Shown piece by piece: positions 9,338 to 20,607 of a stretch of DNA of 64,000 nucleotides. The stretch is from Canna indica. Taxonomy: Eukaryota; Streptophyta; Magnoliopsida; Zingiberales; Cannaceae. Where the stretch lies: NCBI GenBank assembly GCA_034359265.1, contig CP136891.1, positions 88,740,001-88,804,000 of the forward strand, written 5' to 3'. Every line of letters begins with the position of its first letter. Positions within the stretch are counted from its first letter, which is position 1. The position numbers and the translations under genes were made by a program. The notes beneath the pieces are model-generated. The model did no database searches. It saw nothing but the letters and a program-made list of their open reading frames with translations, and was not told the DNA's origin.

Positions 9338-12014
9338 ATGGATGATTCTCCGATCGAGGAAGTGCGATTGACTGTTCCTCCAACTGATGATTCGACGCTC
9401 TTTGTCTTGACACTGCGAACATGGATTTTGGGGATTCCCATTCTCATCCTCCAAACTATGTTATTACGATTGGATCCTTTTCGGCAAAATCAAGTGTTTA
9501 TTTCTTCTGCGTGTATGAACAATCTCTCCCTCATAGGAGGGAGACGGTTGGTGAAGCTTCTTCCAAACAAAGTGGTGAAAATTCCATGGACGAGAAGATG
9601 TGCCTTTTCCTTGAATCAGGACCCTTCAATGTCAAAGAACACGTTGCTGTAGCCATGCTGATGAGTTCTGCAACCAATGCTCTAGGCTTCGAAAGCGTGT
9701 TCGTGGCCAAGATCTTCTACCATAAGACAGTTCATCCATTGCTTGCTTTCTTGTTGGTGCTATCTAGTCAGGTTTCATATTTTCTTTTTTTTTGCATACT
9801 AGCTAATTCTTTCTTCAACTTTTAATTAATTCACGAGCTAATAGATATGAATTTGCATATAGTTGATTGGATTCGGACTCGTTGGCATCTTTTTCAATTT
9901 TTTTGTGGAGTCACCCTACATGTGGTGGCCTTCGGTTCTGGTTGACGTTTCTTTCTATAGGTATATTTTAGTGATTTTGAAATTTATTTATTTAGCAAAG
10001 AAATTACAAGATCAACATTAATGTATAATTACTGATATTTACTTGCAGAGCATTGCATGAGGTGGAGAAAAGACCCAAGGGGAAATTATCACGATATCAA
10101 TTTTTCTTCCTAGTCTCCATTGCAAGTTTTGCATACGGCATTATTCCCACTTACTTGTTTCCTTCCATCACCGCCATGTCATTTGTGCTGGATATGGAAA
10201 GATTCAGTAATTGCATAGCAGTTGGGCTCCGGAAAGCACGGGCTGGGCATCAGCTCTTTTGCATTGGATTGGATGACGATCACGTCTTTCACCGGAAACC
10301 CATTGGCAATGCTTGCATCTGCTTTGTTTAATATCATGGCTGGCTTCGTTTTACTTCTTTATGTGCTGCTGCCAATCTTTTATTATGGAATCAATGCTTA
10401 TGATTCCAAGAGATTTCCGATTGTAAGTGGAACCAGCCTCTTCGATTATGATGGGCGAGAGTATAATGTTTCTAGAATTATAGATGCAAAGACATTGACG
10501 TTCGATCAAGAAGCATACTACAAATACTCCAAAGTCTATTTGAGTATTTATCTCACATTAATTTATGGTTTCAGTTTGGCAACATATACATCAAGTCTAT
10601 CTTACACTATTCTCATCTATGGCAGGTATATATATGCATTTAATTAATTTCTAACTAATTAGTAATTACACCTATAATTAATTTTGTCTTGGTTGATGCA
10701 TGATTATAATATATATTTGCAGATCGACATGGAAACAATTGAAGAAATCGTATACAAGTAGTGGAGATGACCAAGATGTTCATACAAGATTAATGAATCA
10801 GAATTATAAGCCAATTCCCTGGTGGTGGTTCTACTCAGTAACATTAGTAATGATTGGATTTGCAATCTTAGTTTGCGAAGCATTCGGGGACCAAATTCAA
10901 CTTCGATATTGGGGAGTTATACTAGCATGTGGTCTTGCACTAATATTTTTGTTCCCCGGGTGTGTTTTTTCTGCTACGGTCAGTTATGTAAGTATATTTC
11001 TGCTTTAGAATGAAATTAATCTGCAATATATATATTAAACAATATTAATTACTAATATATATTGTTGTTAATGTTGCAGAGGCTTCAGATTAATTACTAA
11101 TATATATTAAACAATATTAATTACTAATATATATTGTTGTTATTGCTAAAAATCCTAATTGGATATGTGCAGCCAGGCAAACCTATTGCAAACTTGGCAT
11201 TCCAAAATTATGGTTTTTTAGCATATAATGTTGCAATAAGTTTGTTAGCGGCATTCAAGTTATGTCATTACATGAAGGTTCCTCTCAGGATTGTGTTTTG
11301 GTTAAAGGTATAAACTATGCATATATGTTCCTCTCATATGTATATATATATATATATATAATTAATTTTGTGTTCTATCTCCTGCATGATATGATGCAGC
11401 TGGTAGGTACCACAGTTACATGCTTCATTGACTTTGCTCTTGGATGGTGGTTGATCCACTCAATTGAAAATATATGCCAACCGAATTTGTTGCCTAGAGG
11501 AAGTCCATGGACATGCCCGGCTGAACGAGGGGCTTTCGCTACGGGAGTCACCTGGGGAGCTATAGGCCCAATTAGGATGTTCTACCCTCATGGCACCTAC
11601 TCCATGGTTTACATTTTTATTCTTATTGGGTTATTTACACCGTTTCTCACGTGGATCCTCTCACTCAAGTACCCTCACAAAAAATGGATTTTGCTCATAT
11701 ACTGGCCCCTTATTTTTGGTGCCGCTGACTTTATGCCATATGCCATGCCGGTTAATATGTGGTCTTATTTGATAGTTGGCTTGGTATTTAATTATTTCGT
11801 GTTCAGAAGATATAAAGACCGGTGGGTACGACACAATTATGTGTTATTAGCTGGACTCGATCTTGGAGTAGCCTTCTCGACTATTTTCCTCACCGTGTGT
11901 CTTCAATTCCAAGTTATATACGGGATAAAATGGTGGGGACAGGATCTAGATGACCATTGTCCGCTTGCTCGATGTCCCACGACCGCTGCAGTTGGTTGTC
12001 CCGTGATCAATTAA
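9338..12014 (+). pseudogene. Oligopeptide transporter (OPT family) pseudogene, copy 1
   Basis: OPT proteins are proton-coupled membrane carriers of peptides or metal chelates. Exons can be traced with GT-AG introns: 9338-9771, 9863-9960, 10049-10625, 10723-10987, a stub at 11080-11100, 11173-11307 and 11400-12014. Family landmarks in order are NPIEEVRLTVP-like DSPIEEVRLTVPPTDD, GPFNVKEHV, SPYMWWPSVLV, ALHEVEKRPKGK, FDQEAYYKYSKVYLS, VHTRLMNQNYKPIPWWWFY, HYMKVPLR, GSPWTCP, KYPHKKWI, NYFVFRRYKDRW and the C-terminal DDHCPLARCPT. It is broken. A 1-nt deletion lies near 9617, a 2-nt deletion near 10187, TAG replaces a Gln codon at 10216-10218, and most of the exon before 11173 (the family's NQQPGLN-GYIYPG segment) is lost. 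All of these lesions recur in copy 2. Confidence 0.88.
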
Positions 12015-12797
12015 TTCAAATATAATGATGCATCTATTTATGTAATTTACATAAGGTCTAAGTGTGCATTTGTACTTTTTTTATTTTTAAGTATATATAT
12101 ATATATATAGGGAAATTACAAAAATAATAATAATACCAACTTTGTTCAATGCATCTTTGGAAGGACGGAAAGGATTGGAAATTTGGAACTGATGAATTTA
12201 TTGATAGTATTTGTTTCAGTTTTGTCCATGATTCTTAGTATTAATTTGTTTCAGGTTTTCTTCATTTAAACTAATTGCTGATATACTATATTGACTTATA
12301 TTAACTTTCAAATTTTTTTCTTAGTTGGTATTCATGATTCTTAGTATTTTTTTTCTTAGCTGATATACTATATTTACTTAGATTAAACTAGTCATGTTTC
12401 CTATTATTTCAGACAGTCATTAAACTATTAGTTTGTATTCATGCCTACTGTAGTTGCAGTGGCTAATTTTGCTATTTGATGTAGTTGGTCATATGATCTT
12501 TGTTATTGTTTCCTTCTTTTTGATACTATAGTTGCCAACATGAGTTAGCTTTGTAATGTTATGTTGACTACATATATGAAGAGGAGAAGATGTTGATATT
12601 CTTAGTTTGTGATGACCTTATGGTTTGCCGTTCTTCCAATGATGACTTTTTGTATGCTTTGTTTATTTACTTAATAAATTTATAGAAATTTTGCAACAAA
12701 GTTAGTAAGTTACTATCTAATTTCTTGTTAAAATAATCTAATTTTAAATTGGACATACTATACCCCAAATTTCTTTTTAATTTTAATTTTAAAATTA
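12015..12797. other. Downstream spacer of OPT pseudogene
   Basis: T-rich sequence after the OPT stop codon with a short TA tract at 12090-12110. Repeated TTCTTAGTATT-like words occur at 12230-12350. No gene was recognised. Confidence 0.5.
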
Positions 12798-13395
12798 GCA
12801 TGGACTCCGGTACTGAAGGAAAAATGAACATTCAAGTGCATGGATGCTCTGAAAATTCTGCTATCACAAGTAAGGATAAGCCAACTAGAGGAAATATGAC
12901 ATCAAGCTCATTTGATAGTAAAATGAAGGGAGTTGAAAGTAATGTGAGCACTGCATATTCAAACTCATATAGCATTTACTGTGATGCAGCTAGGCCGAGT
13001 GATGGAATGATACTGGACTGGGTTTTCAAATTTTGAATGACAAAAATAACATACTCATGAATCATGATGTTTACAGTTATATGAAAGCTCCTAATCCTTT
13101 GTCAGCAGAACTCTGAGTGCTTTGGCTCAGCATCATTAAAGCTAAAGCTCTGGGTATAAAGCATATCAAAATATTCTCAGATTGACTTAGAGCAATTAAC
13201 ATACTTGAAAAGAAGTTTAAAGCACCATGGTTTCTTCAAGACTTAGTGAAGGATATCTGGTATACAGCTAGTTCTTTTGCAGCTGTAGACTGATTTCATC
13301 TTAAAAGGGAGGAAAATGTTGAAGCTCATAATCTTGCCAAGGAAGGTCTGAAACTGATAACATCAAGCAATGGTCCGAAGGATTCTTTCAATCGT
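12798..13395 (+). pseudogene. RNase H-like (RVT_3 type) relic, copy 1
   Basis: Read across stops and frame changes, the plus strand gives a Ser-rich leader and then YCDAA. Later come LSAE..ALA, KAKALGIKHIKIFSD, APWFLQDLVKDIWYT and KREENVEAHNLAKEGL. This order (acidic start, AE-L helix, SD, then REEN..AH-LA) fits the plant reverse-transcriptase-like RNase H domain found at the ends of LINE elements and as solo genes. The stop after the first open stretch (13034) and several internal stops make it non-functional. There is no adjacent reverse transcriptase, so it is a relic or a captured piece. Confidence 0.6.
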
Positions 13396-13413
13396 AGTTT
13401 CATTTACTATATA

Positions 13414-13793
13414 TTATCAAGTAGGACCACATACTAACTGGCGGGGCATATTGCATAACGCTGCCAACACTAAAAATAAGTGGCCAATTGATGAGTCTAA
13501 TCCATTTCTTTTGAGGGTATTTGTGTGCGAGGATCCACACGAGTAGTGGTGCAAGGAATCCAATGAAGATGAAGAGGTAGACGAACTTGTAGGTGCCATG
13601 AGGATAGAACATCCTGGTTGGGCCTACAGCTCCTCATGTGACTCCAAGAGCGAAAGTGGCTCTTTCGCTGGGGCATGTCCATGGACTTCCTTTAGGCAGC
13701 AAATCCGGTTGGCATATATATATTTTCAATCGAGTTGATCATCCACCATCCAACGCCAAAGTTAATAAAGCATGCAAGCGTGGAACCTAGCAG
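13414..13793 (-). pseudogene. Second OPT fragment, last-exon region, inverted (copy 1)
   Basis: The minus strand carries the same exon as 11400-11780 of the OPT pseudogene. It begins after a spliceable GATGCAG acceptor (exon edge at 13793) and reads FINFGVGWWMINSIEN. Then come GSPWTCPSERATFALGVT, MFYPHGTYKFVYLF, HKYPQKKWIRLI and PVSMWSYLI, where homology stops. A 2-nt insertion in the ATATATATATGCC stretch shifts the frame and TGA replaces a Trp codon before GAVGP. It is diverged from the plus-strand copy, so it derives from a different OPT paralogue and not from a recent inversion of it. Confidence 0.85.
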
Positions 13794-14069
13794 CTGCATC
13801 ATTGCGAGCCTTGAATGCCTCATCGAGTGATCGAGCTAATTACATGTTACTTGACTAATTAATCACAATAGTCAATAAAACTGCTGTTTCAATTCCATAA
13901 ATGGAGCACATGGTTCAAGGCCGAGTCCAGCCATTAAATATGATGGATCTTCCAAGCAGAAGTAGAAGCAACAGGTTTAATAGCTTCTTTCTCCGGTTGT
14001 AATGCAGGAAAGGGAAAGCCACTGACAGATTGACAGGCCAAAGACGGACGAGAGATTTAAATTTTAAGT

Positions 14070-14119
14070 TTTACATATTTACAGTTTGATCCCTGTAAAT
14101 ATGTAAAATTTACAGGGAT
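14070..14119. repeat. Two overlapping perfect inverted repeats (copy 1)
   Basis: TTTACATATTTACAG (14070-14084) pairs with CTGTAAATATGTAAA (14093-14107). Within the same stretch ATCCCTGTAAA (14089-14099) pairs with TTTACAGGGAT (14109-14119). The two hairpins are mutually exclusive. No flanking gene suggests a function. Confidence 0.7.
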
Positions 14120-14596
14120 AAACCTTAAACTTAATCAACTCGATCACCATCAGGATTATCTGGATGATTCATTCGTACATGCCTACTCACGGAGGGTTGT
14201 AATTTGTAAAGCCCAATCTTGGATTTCGAGGGCTTATTATTATCATTTCTCTAGCAATCTGTGATTAATGGTCTTTTTAATAAATCAAGAAAATGAAAAA
14301 CTAAGAATGCAGTACTCTAAACCTCTTATTAATTAATGAAGTATAAGTTACATTATTTCACATGTAATACAAATTGCTTTGTGAACTCGTGCAAAAGGCA
14401 TCCTTGCATACATGTGTAGGCAAAGTTATCATTCTCCTTGACTAGAAAACATATTTATTACTATAATTTCTAGATTATTGGTAGAAGTTCATAGGGTTTT
14501 CCCAAGCAGTTAGTTCCAGACTATTTGTAATCAAGGTACTGGATTTCAGAAGTCTTTGGCATACTTTTGTGCATTTAACTAATCAACTATTTCCCT

Positions 14597-15633
14597 AAAA
14601 AAAAAAGATATGTTTTTATTTTTTTATTCACTTTTTTCCTAAACCAAAAAGTAATATCCATATACTCATATTACCCTCTCATTCCTTTAACTGGATTAAT
14701 CAGAAAGTTAACCCCGTTAACATCGTTAACGAGCCGAACCAGTTTAAAATGAACCCAACCAGCTGAAAAAGATATTAAAAAAATAATTTCCAACTCTAAA
14801 AAAATTATTCATCCTAAAAAATCCATTCTAAAATCACAAAAATATATTATTTATAGGTAAATAAGATCCATAACTTAGATAAGCAAAATAAAAAAACTTG
14901 GATCAACAAAATATTTTTTTTAGAGTCGAAAATTATTTTCAACTAGTTGGACCCATTTAAAAACGATTGGTGGAATCCATCCTAAATTCATAATAAAATC
15001 ACAAAAAAATTATTATTCATAGGTAAATGAGATTCATAACTTTTATCAGTAAAATACGTTTCTTAGAGTTAAAAAATAATTTTTTTTACCATTTTAAACA
15101 AGTTTGACCAATTTTAAACTCGTTTGATCGTGTATGTCATTTATGAAATAAAATGTATCTAAAAAATCAATATAAAATCTCTAATGATTAAGTATATGTG
15201 ATCCATAGCTTGAATCCAGTAAAATAATTTTTTTAGAGTTAAAAATCAATTTTTTTTAAACCATTTTCAACTGATTGAGCCCATTTTAATTAGCAAGAAA
15301 AGTTAAATATTTCACTTATTATTATTTTTCTTCCCATATATTATATTATTGTGTTTTATTTTAAAAAATTGTATCTATCTTTCTTATATTTTCACTAATT
15401 TTGTATTTAAAATATTAAAAATTTACTATTATCATTGAATTAAGTCCATTATTACAATACTAATATTTATGTTCAATTCTATTAATAAATACTTATTTTT
15501 ATATCTTAATGTGTAATTATGATTTATTTATTTTATATATTGATATATAAAATTAATTTTATTATTATCATTAATTAAAAAAATATTTTATAAAAATGTT
15601 TTGATCCGTTGCGGAGCACAGGAATTTTCCTAG
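14597..15633 (+). mobile_element. Helitron-like 3' end with AT-rich body (copy 1); 5' end uncertain
   Basis: The right end has a short GC hairpin (TCCG-TTG-CGGA, 15605-15615), then GCACAGGAATTTTC and CTAG followed by T (15630-15634). A hairpin about 15 nt before a terminal CTAG|T, after a long AT-rich tract, is typical of Helitron 3' termini. Helitrons replicate by a rolling-circle mechanism and have no inverted repeats or TSD. I could not fix the 5' TC end; 14597 is a guess from where the repeat-rich AT body begins. No Rep/helicase is encoded. Confidence 0.45.
14820..15300 (+). repeat. Three degenerate ~150-bp direct repeats (copy 1)
   Basis: Three units share AAATCACAAAAA, ATAGGTAAAT(A/G)AGAT(C/T)CATAACTT, TTTTTTTAGAGT(C/T) and a TTTCAACT-type end. 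They start near 14830, 14995 and 15165. They lie inside the AT-rich body of the Helitron-like element. Confidence 0.65.
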
Positions 15634-17478
15634 TAAACCATGAAGTCTTGTTTTCTTGTAGTCCAAATATTATAGCTTTTGAATTCCTCAAACAATATCT
15701 ATTTTTCAGTTTCTTTTTTATTTTTTTGTATTTCATGTTATATTCTACTTAATCTGCTATTCAAAATTTGCTCAGAGTTCTTAACACTAGTCACATCAGT
15801 TTAATCACTAGAAACATTTGTCATTTATTACTATATTGTGCTTCCTCACGCATAATAAAAACCCAGAAAAAGAATTAAAATATTTATATATCTTTTAGCA
15901 AGTAAATAACTAAGTTAAATATTAGGATTTGGCAGAACAGTCTGATTAATAGAATAGTTGAAAATGATTCGTACAAAATGGACTTGAACTCGCAAATGCA
16001 ACTTCAAAACAACCTTAAGTATGAAGTAAAAGTGAATCTAAAGATGTTGATCTTGTTCACTAAAAGCAACAGGAGGAGAATCATAACTCTACATCTACGA
16101 CTGTCTACCGGCTGTCTAAAAATTATCTATACCTCGATCTAGAGATCGACAACTCTCCCATGCGTCTAAAGCAAAAACAATAGAGATTAGCGGGTTTTGA
16201 GTAGGAGAATCATAATATGATCAACGAGCATCAAGTGTCAACTCAACAATGAATAACAATATGACCTAAGATGCAGTCAAAGGCGATGAACACAACAAAT
16301 TATACTCCTCACCTACTCCTAAACAACATCAATCGAATCATCAAGCGTGTGGACTGTTGGGTAAAAACTCTGCACTCTACCACATGCAAAGTGACATCAA
16401 CCGTCTGATCCAACGGTGATGCGACTACCCCCACCAAGCAGGTAGCCCGTCAGATATCGTGTCCGACATCATCGCACCCGAAGGTCCCCAACGTGCGACT
16501 AGTCAATCTTCATACCCTCTCCCATGCCTGGGTGTATCACACCGAAATGGTCTTGGATCGAAATCTTCTCCAAAGCTGTAGCCTTCATGTCGACAACAAT
16601 CATGCAACTCAACTCCAAGAGTGCAACAAAGTATATCACCATGATCAATAAGATAATAATATAACATCACCACGATCAACAATATAACAACTCCAAGTGA
16701 TTATGACATGATCAACAAGATAATAACATGCTCAACAAGTAAACAATGCCACATATAACAACATGACACTATACATATAGTGACTAATCCAATACACTAT
16801 AGGATTAACATAATATACTATGGTCAAGAATAAACACCAATAAGCGATAATAAAATAAAGCACATGCAATCTCTACATGGCATGTCCAACAATAAAGTGC
16901 AACAAGAGTTCAATAAATTTTAAGAAACAAAGCAAACACCGAAAGCAAAGATATTTTCGTAATTTATCTCCGACGACAAATCAACAACAGACAAGGAAAG
17001 ACAGACTTGCAGGCTCAACTTACCATCCAAACTACAAATATTTCACACTAACTAATCAACTAAAATTTCAGACTAATAAATTAATATTATTTAAACATCT
17101 CAATAACCTACTGAAAGAACATCCCAATAATGTTTTTTTGAAAAACCAACCCTAGCATTATGTTCTGCACGCGAAAATACTCTAGTTTGTTATTCACCTC
17201 AACTCCAATCGACAATTCGGGTCCACCAAATAATTTAATTTCTTACACAACTATCACTCATTTAATAAATATCAATCGACTTTTTAATTAAGAAATTGAT
17301 TTAATAAACATTTTAATTTAATTAACCAACAATTAAACAGATTAATTATTAATTAACTAAACCATCAAATTAATCTAACCACCATTTAATTTTCAATTAT
17401 TTAAATATTTTTTTTTTCAAACACCTCCCGATCTATTTCTTCCTCTCTAGTCTCTATCTCTTCTTTCTTTTCCCTTTA

Positions 17479-17509
<31 letters not shown>

Positions 17510-17576
17510 TTGTCCTTTCTCCCTCTCCCCTGCCCCTGTTCTCTCGCACCTCTCCCCACTACCTTGCCCCAAACCC
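15634..17576. other. Unassigned stretch, possible retroelement non-coding DNA
   Basis: 16060-16640 is relatively GC-rich (tracts such as GATGCGACTACCCCCACCA and GGTGTATCACACCGA) and resembles LTR or leader sequence of plant retrotransposons, but no LTR pair, PBS or coding domain is visible. 16600-16870 repeats ATCAACAAGATAATAA-type words. A 92-codon frame at 16877-17155 is Lys/Asn/Gln/Thr-rich with no domain. 17484-17512 is a run of TTTTTA units. Confidence 0.35.
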
Positions 17577-17599
17577 ATGTCGGGTAGCTCCCCAAGCCG

Positions 17600-18442
17600 T
17601 CGACAACCAACCCCTCTCCCCAACCACCACGGCCGGTACGGTTCGCGTGCACTGCAAATGCAACAGAGCCGCCGGTGTGACGCGCTGCTCCCCCGACATG
17701 CGATTTCTAGCCGCATTCCGAGAAACCTCTTGCCATCGATCCGTCGATCATATCCCCACGAACTGGTCCCATATATCCGGAGTAATCCAACCGGGGCCGT
17801 ATCCCCGAGTCTCCGCGATGTTAGTGGTCCCAGCTCGGGCCATCGCCTGAGACCGAGCCTGCCCCAGCTGCCCGTTGTACCTTGCCCGGGAAATATCCTC
17901 CCAGGCAGCGTAAATGAAGGGCCTCTGGTCCTCGGCCCATGTATAGCGAGCCTGCAAAATAATAATATCAGTACCAATATTAATATATCATCATGCATGT
18001 AAAAAATAATAATAATACGTGCCTCAAACTCGCGCCATAACATGTCGACGTGCTCGCTAGGCACGTGAGACCACGTAGGCCATGCCCCGTGCATGTATCG
18101 TCGAATAGTAGAAGAAATGCTCCTCGGCACTTCTTCTTGCTCGAACCTGCACAACAAAAATAAATTTTAATATTATATTATGATATAATGAATTTGTAAT
18201 GATGCATAATTCATGATATATTACCGCTCCCCAATCACGCTAATCAATCTACGTGACTCTGTGGCTGGTGGAGGCTGCCACCTATTCGGCCCGCGTGGCC
18301 GCCTGCGTCTGGATGTACTAGCCTCGGCAGTATCATCCTCATGAGGATCAGCAACATGAGGATCGGCAGCATGAGTAACTGCTGGAGTCTCACCGATCGA
18401 AGACTCCGAAGCTCTCCTGCGTCGATAACCACGACCAGACAT
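17600..18442 (-). pseudogene. CACTA Transposase_24-type gene, broken
   Basis: A basic Ser/Arg/Pro-rich exon (18225-18442, begins MSGRGYRRRRASES) is followed by an exon ending near 18146 with RFEQEEVP, ISSTIRRYMHGAWPTW and EHVDMLWREF. The third exon (to 17951) has RYTWAEDQRPFIYAAWE, YGPGWITPDIWDQFV and WQEVSRNAARNRM. This is the pattern of the plant Ptta/En/Spm accessory transposase domain. TGA replaces a Trp codon at 17748-17750. A frame change follows, because HTGGSVAFAVHANR is in another frame. The parallel region of CACTA element 2 (26520-26935) has the same exon order. Confidence 0.75.
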
Positions 18443-18517
18443 ATCTGTCGAACAGACATATAATCAGATTATTGTATAAATAGTAGAGATATATTTAATA
18501 AAATATATACTTTACAA

Positions 18518-19384
18518 TTATTCCTCATCATCTGAATAATAGTCTTCGAATTCTTCTTCTTCTTCCTCTTCTTCCTCTTCTTCCTCTTTTTCATCTCCAG
18601 CTTCCTCAATTTCATGATCGTCATCATCAGCATATTCAACTTCTAATTGAATTGACGTTGTGTCTGCATCCTCGAGTATTGGAATAATACGATCCACAGC
18701 AGGAAGATCATCTTCTTGATAGAAACCAGGAGGATCATTTTCTCCTACTATCGGATCAATTTTTCCTCTACCTTTTGTCTTACAGACTACACGCCAATCT
18801 GCTCTATCTTTATTTCGAGCCGGATACTTCGCGTAATATACTTGTTCGGCTTGTGATGCCAATATAAAAGGCTCATTTGTTGTCAATTTCGATTTGTAAT
18901 TAACCTCAACAAGTTTGTATTTTGGATGAACTTTCATGCCCCTTTCTGTTGTATCGAACCAATGACATCTAAATAGGATCACTGATTTCAAGCCGAAGTA
19001 GTGCAACTCTATCACTTCTTCCACCAATCCATAAAAATTCATATCACATTCAACATAGGTTGTCCCTTTCACGCAGACCCCAGCATTCATCGTCTTCTTT
19101 GTAAATGAATATTCAACCGTGTGAAATTTATACCCGTTAACAAAATATCCGCTATAGCACGACACAAGTCGCGACGGTCCACTAACAAACTCAAATATTC
19201 TTTCATCTATTTCAGCTCTGTGATCTTTGCTGTAAGTCTGAATCCAAGTAGGGAAATCACGATTCTGTAATCTTTCCAATTCTTCATCGTTGTGAATAGA
19301 GTATTTTTGCACCATCTCAATGTCAAATATTTCAATGAATTGTTCAATCTCTGGACAATTGAGTAATACATACAAGTGTGCCAA
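18518..19384 (-). CDS. CACTA protein segment: DUF4218 end plus DUF4216, 288 codons open
   Basis: The open frame starts with AHLYVLLNCPEIEQFIE, the tail of the DUF4218 domain. It continues with PSRLVSCYSGYFVNGYKFHT and YGLVEEVIELHYFGLK, FRCHWFD and AEQVYYAKYP, which are DUF4216 landmarks. It ends in a long acidic tail (a run of Glu with FEDYYSDDEE). In CACTA elements these domains sit in the C-terminal half of the TNP2 reading frame. The annotated Met is only the first in frame, and the true protein would start far upstream in a region that is deleted here. The frame is intact, which contrasts with the decayed element 2 and suggests this element is younger. Confidence 0.7.
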   Translation of the reverse strand: MAHLYVLLNCPEIEQFIEIFDIEMVQKYSIHNDEELERLQNRDFPTWIQTYSKDHRAEIDERIFEFVSGPSRLVSCYSGYFVNGYKFHTVEYSFTKKTMNAGVCVKGTTYVECDMNFYGLVEEVIELHYFGLKSVILFRCHWFDTTERGMKVHPKYKLVEVNYKSKLTTNEPFILASQAEQVYYAKYPARNKDRADWRVVCKTKGRGKIDPIVGENDPPGFYQEDDLPAVDRIIPILEDADTTSIQLEVEYADDDDHEIEEAGDEKEEEEEEEEEEEEFEDYYSDDEE

Positions 19385-19867
19385 ATGATACTCTTCATCG
19401 CTTAAGTGTCGAGATGGACGAGAACCGAAGTGGACGATTCCGGCGCGCTTCCGAAATTAATCTAAACCCTAATAATTAATATAAATAATTAATTAACAAT
19501 TATAAAATAATTAATTAACAATTATAAAACAATATAAATTTATAAATTTCGGCGCCGGAGTCAGGTGGACTCCGGCGCCGGCGTACAGTGGCCGGACACA
19601 CTGTCCGACCACTGTACAAGGTCCGGCGGCGGCCATCGGCCGACCGCCGCCGGCCGAAACCCTAGAAATAGGGTTTCGGTCGGATTGATTCCCGCCGGCC
19701 GCAACGGGAAGAGACAGCCGGCCGGCGAGGCATACCTGAACAAGTCGGCAGCAGCAGGAGGAGGAAGAGGCGTCGTTGGCGTCGGCAGCAGCGGCAGCGG
19801 CGGCGAGAGGCGAGAGCAGGAGCGGCGTCGGCAGCAGTGGGAGGAAGAAGGGTCGGGCGCGACTGGT

Positions 19868-20125
19868 GCCCTATATAAACTTATCAGCAACGGCTCACTC
19901 GCCCGTTAGAAAGCCGTTGCTGATAAGTTATCATCAGTAACGGCTCACTTATCCGTTAGAAAGCCGTTGCTGATAATTAAAATATCAGCAACGGCTCACC
20001 TTTCCGTCAGAAAGCCGTTGCGGATAATTAAAATAATCCGCAACGGCTCGAGCGGCCGTAAGAACGCCGTTGCAAATAGCAACGGCTTGAGCGGCCGTTG
20101 CTGATAGCCATTGCTGAAGACCTAA
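19868..20125. repeat. CACTA element 1 subterminal repeats
   Basis: Four to five tandem variants of ATCAGCAACGGCTCAC...GTTAGAAAGCCGTTGCTGAT occur next to the terminus. Each unit contains AACGGCT and its inverse AGCCGTT, so it is palindromic. Such arrays bind the CACTA transposition protein in En/Spm. Confidence 0.85.
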
Positions 20126-20137
20126 TTTCTAGTAGTG

Positions 20138-20607
20138 GAAGGGTCACCACCTAGCACCGCCAGCGCTACTGTCGACCTGCGCGTGACACGGCCGCCCGCG
20201 GCGTGGTTGCTTGCGGTGTGGTCGACTGCGGCATGGCAACGTGCGATTTGCGCACGCGGCCATCCCTCGGGCTCGGCTCCGCAGCCGTTTCTTCCCCTCG
20301 CCTTCGTCGTCGGATTTGTCGGAAATAACAACGAAAATGAAGCAGAGTGATGAGATCTCCTACCTTGATCCGCGATTTCGGCAACGACAATCTTCGGACT
20401 CCGATTCCTCGATTCTGGCGACGAATCTGGCAGCAATTCCTCTTTCCACGCTCGGCTTCACCTCCTCTCCCTCACAGGTTCTCCTCTTCACCTCATTCTC
20501 TCACTTCCTCAATCTATCTTCACAGCATTCTCTAAAATCCCTCACCTCACAACCACCTGCCACCCCCACTCCTACTTCCATCCCTCCTCCCCACTCCTCC
20601 CCAAAAT
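20138..20607 (+). other. GC-rich leader-like segment, unidentified
   Basis: Abrupt GC-rich stretch right after the CACTA end. From 20338 a plus frame reads MKQSDEISYLDPRFRQRQ and stays open to a possible donor at 20478. The first exon of an unidentified plant gene is possible, but I see no domain and no downstream exon. Confidence 0.3.

Larger units (their letters stand above)
2654..17801 (+). repeat. Segmental duplication, copy 1 (15.15 kb)
   Basis: Sequence from 2654 to 17801 is repeated in the same orientation at 28333-43513. By eye the copies differ only at scattered single bases, small indels and microsatellite lengths (for example the AT tract at 3570 against 29250, and the CT/AT tract at 9157 against 34857). 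The offset drifts only from 25679 to 25712. The left end starts at CTATTAGAATCTAG inside a hAT MITE whose first 95 bp are missing. The right end is continuous with the remainder of a CACTA transposase gene. Confidence 0.95.
17577..20137 (-). mobile_element. CACTA (En/Spm) element 1, internally deleted, left end missing
   Basis: The right terminus reads ATTTCTAGTAGTG (CACTACTAGAAAT on the minus strand), preceded by an array of subterminal repeats (19868-20125). The minus strand then carries, in order, the end of a DUF4218 domain, DUF4216, and a Transposase_24-type region. In complete plant CACTA elements a TNP2 transposase (Transposase_21) lies upstream of these, and it is absent here. No second terminus was found to the left. 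The duplicated block includes only the part left of 17801. Confidence 0.8.

Noticed and set aside
9421..9825. 134-codon frame overlapping the OPT start
   Set aside because: Its N-terminal half is the wrong frame of the OPT exon. Only the part after GPFNVKEHV is genuine OPT, reached through a frameshift.
16060..16640. Ty3-type LTR or leader
   Set aside because: Composition is suggestive, but no paired LTR, PBS or coding region was found.
16877..17155. 92-codon frame, identical in both duplication copies
   Set aside because: Lys/Asn/Gln/Thr-rich low-complexity translation with no domain; identity only reflects the recent duplication.
17447..18157. 236-codon minus frame across the CACTA region
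   Set aside because: Only the first ~50 codons match the transposase; the rest reads through an intron and the wrong frame of the next exon.
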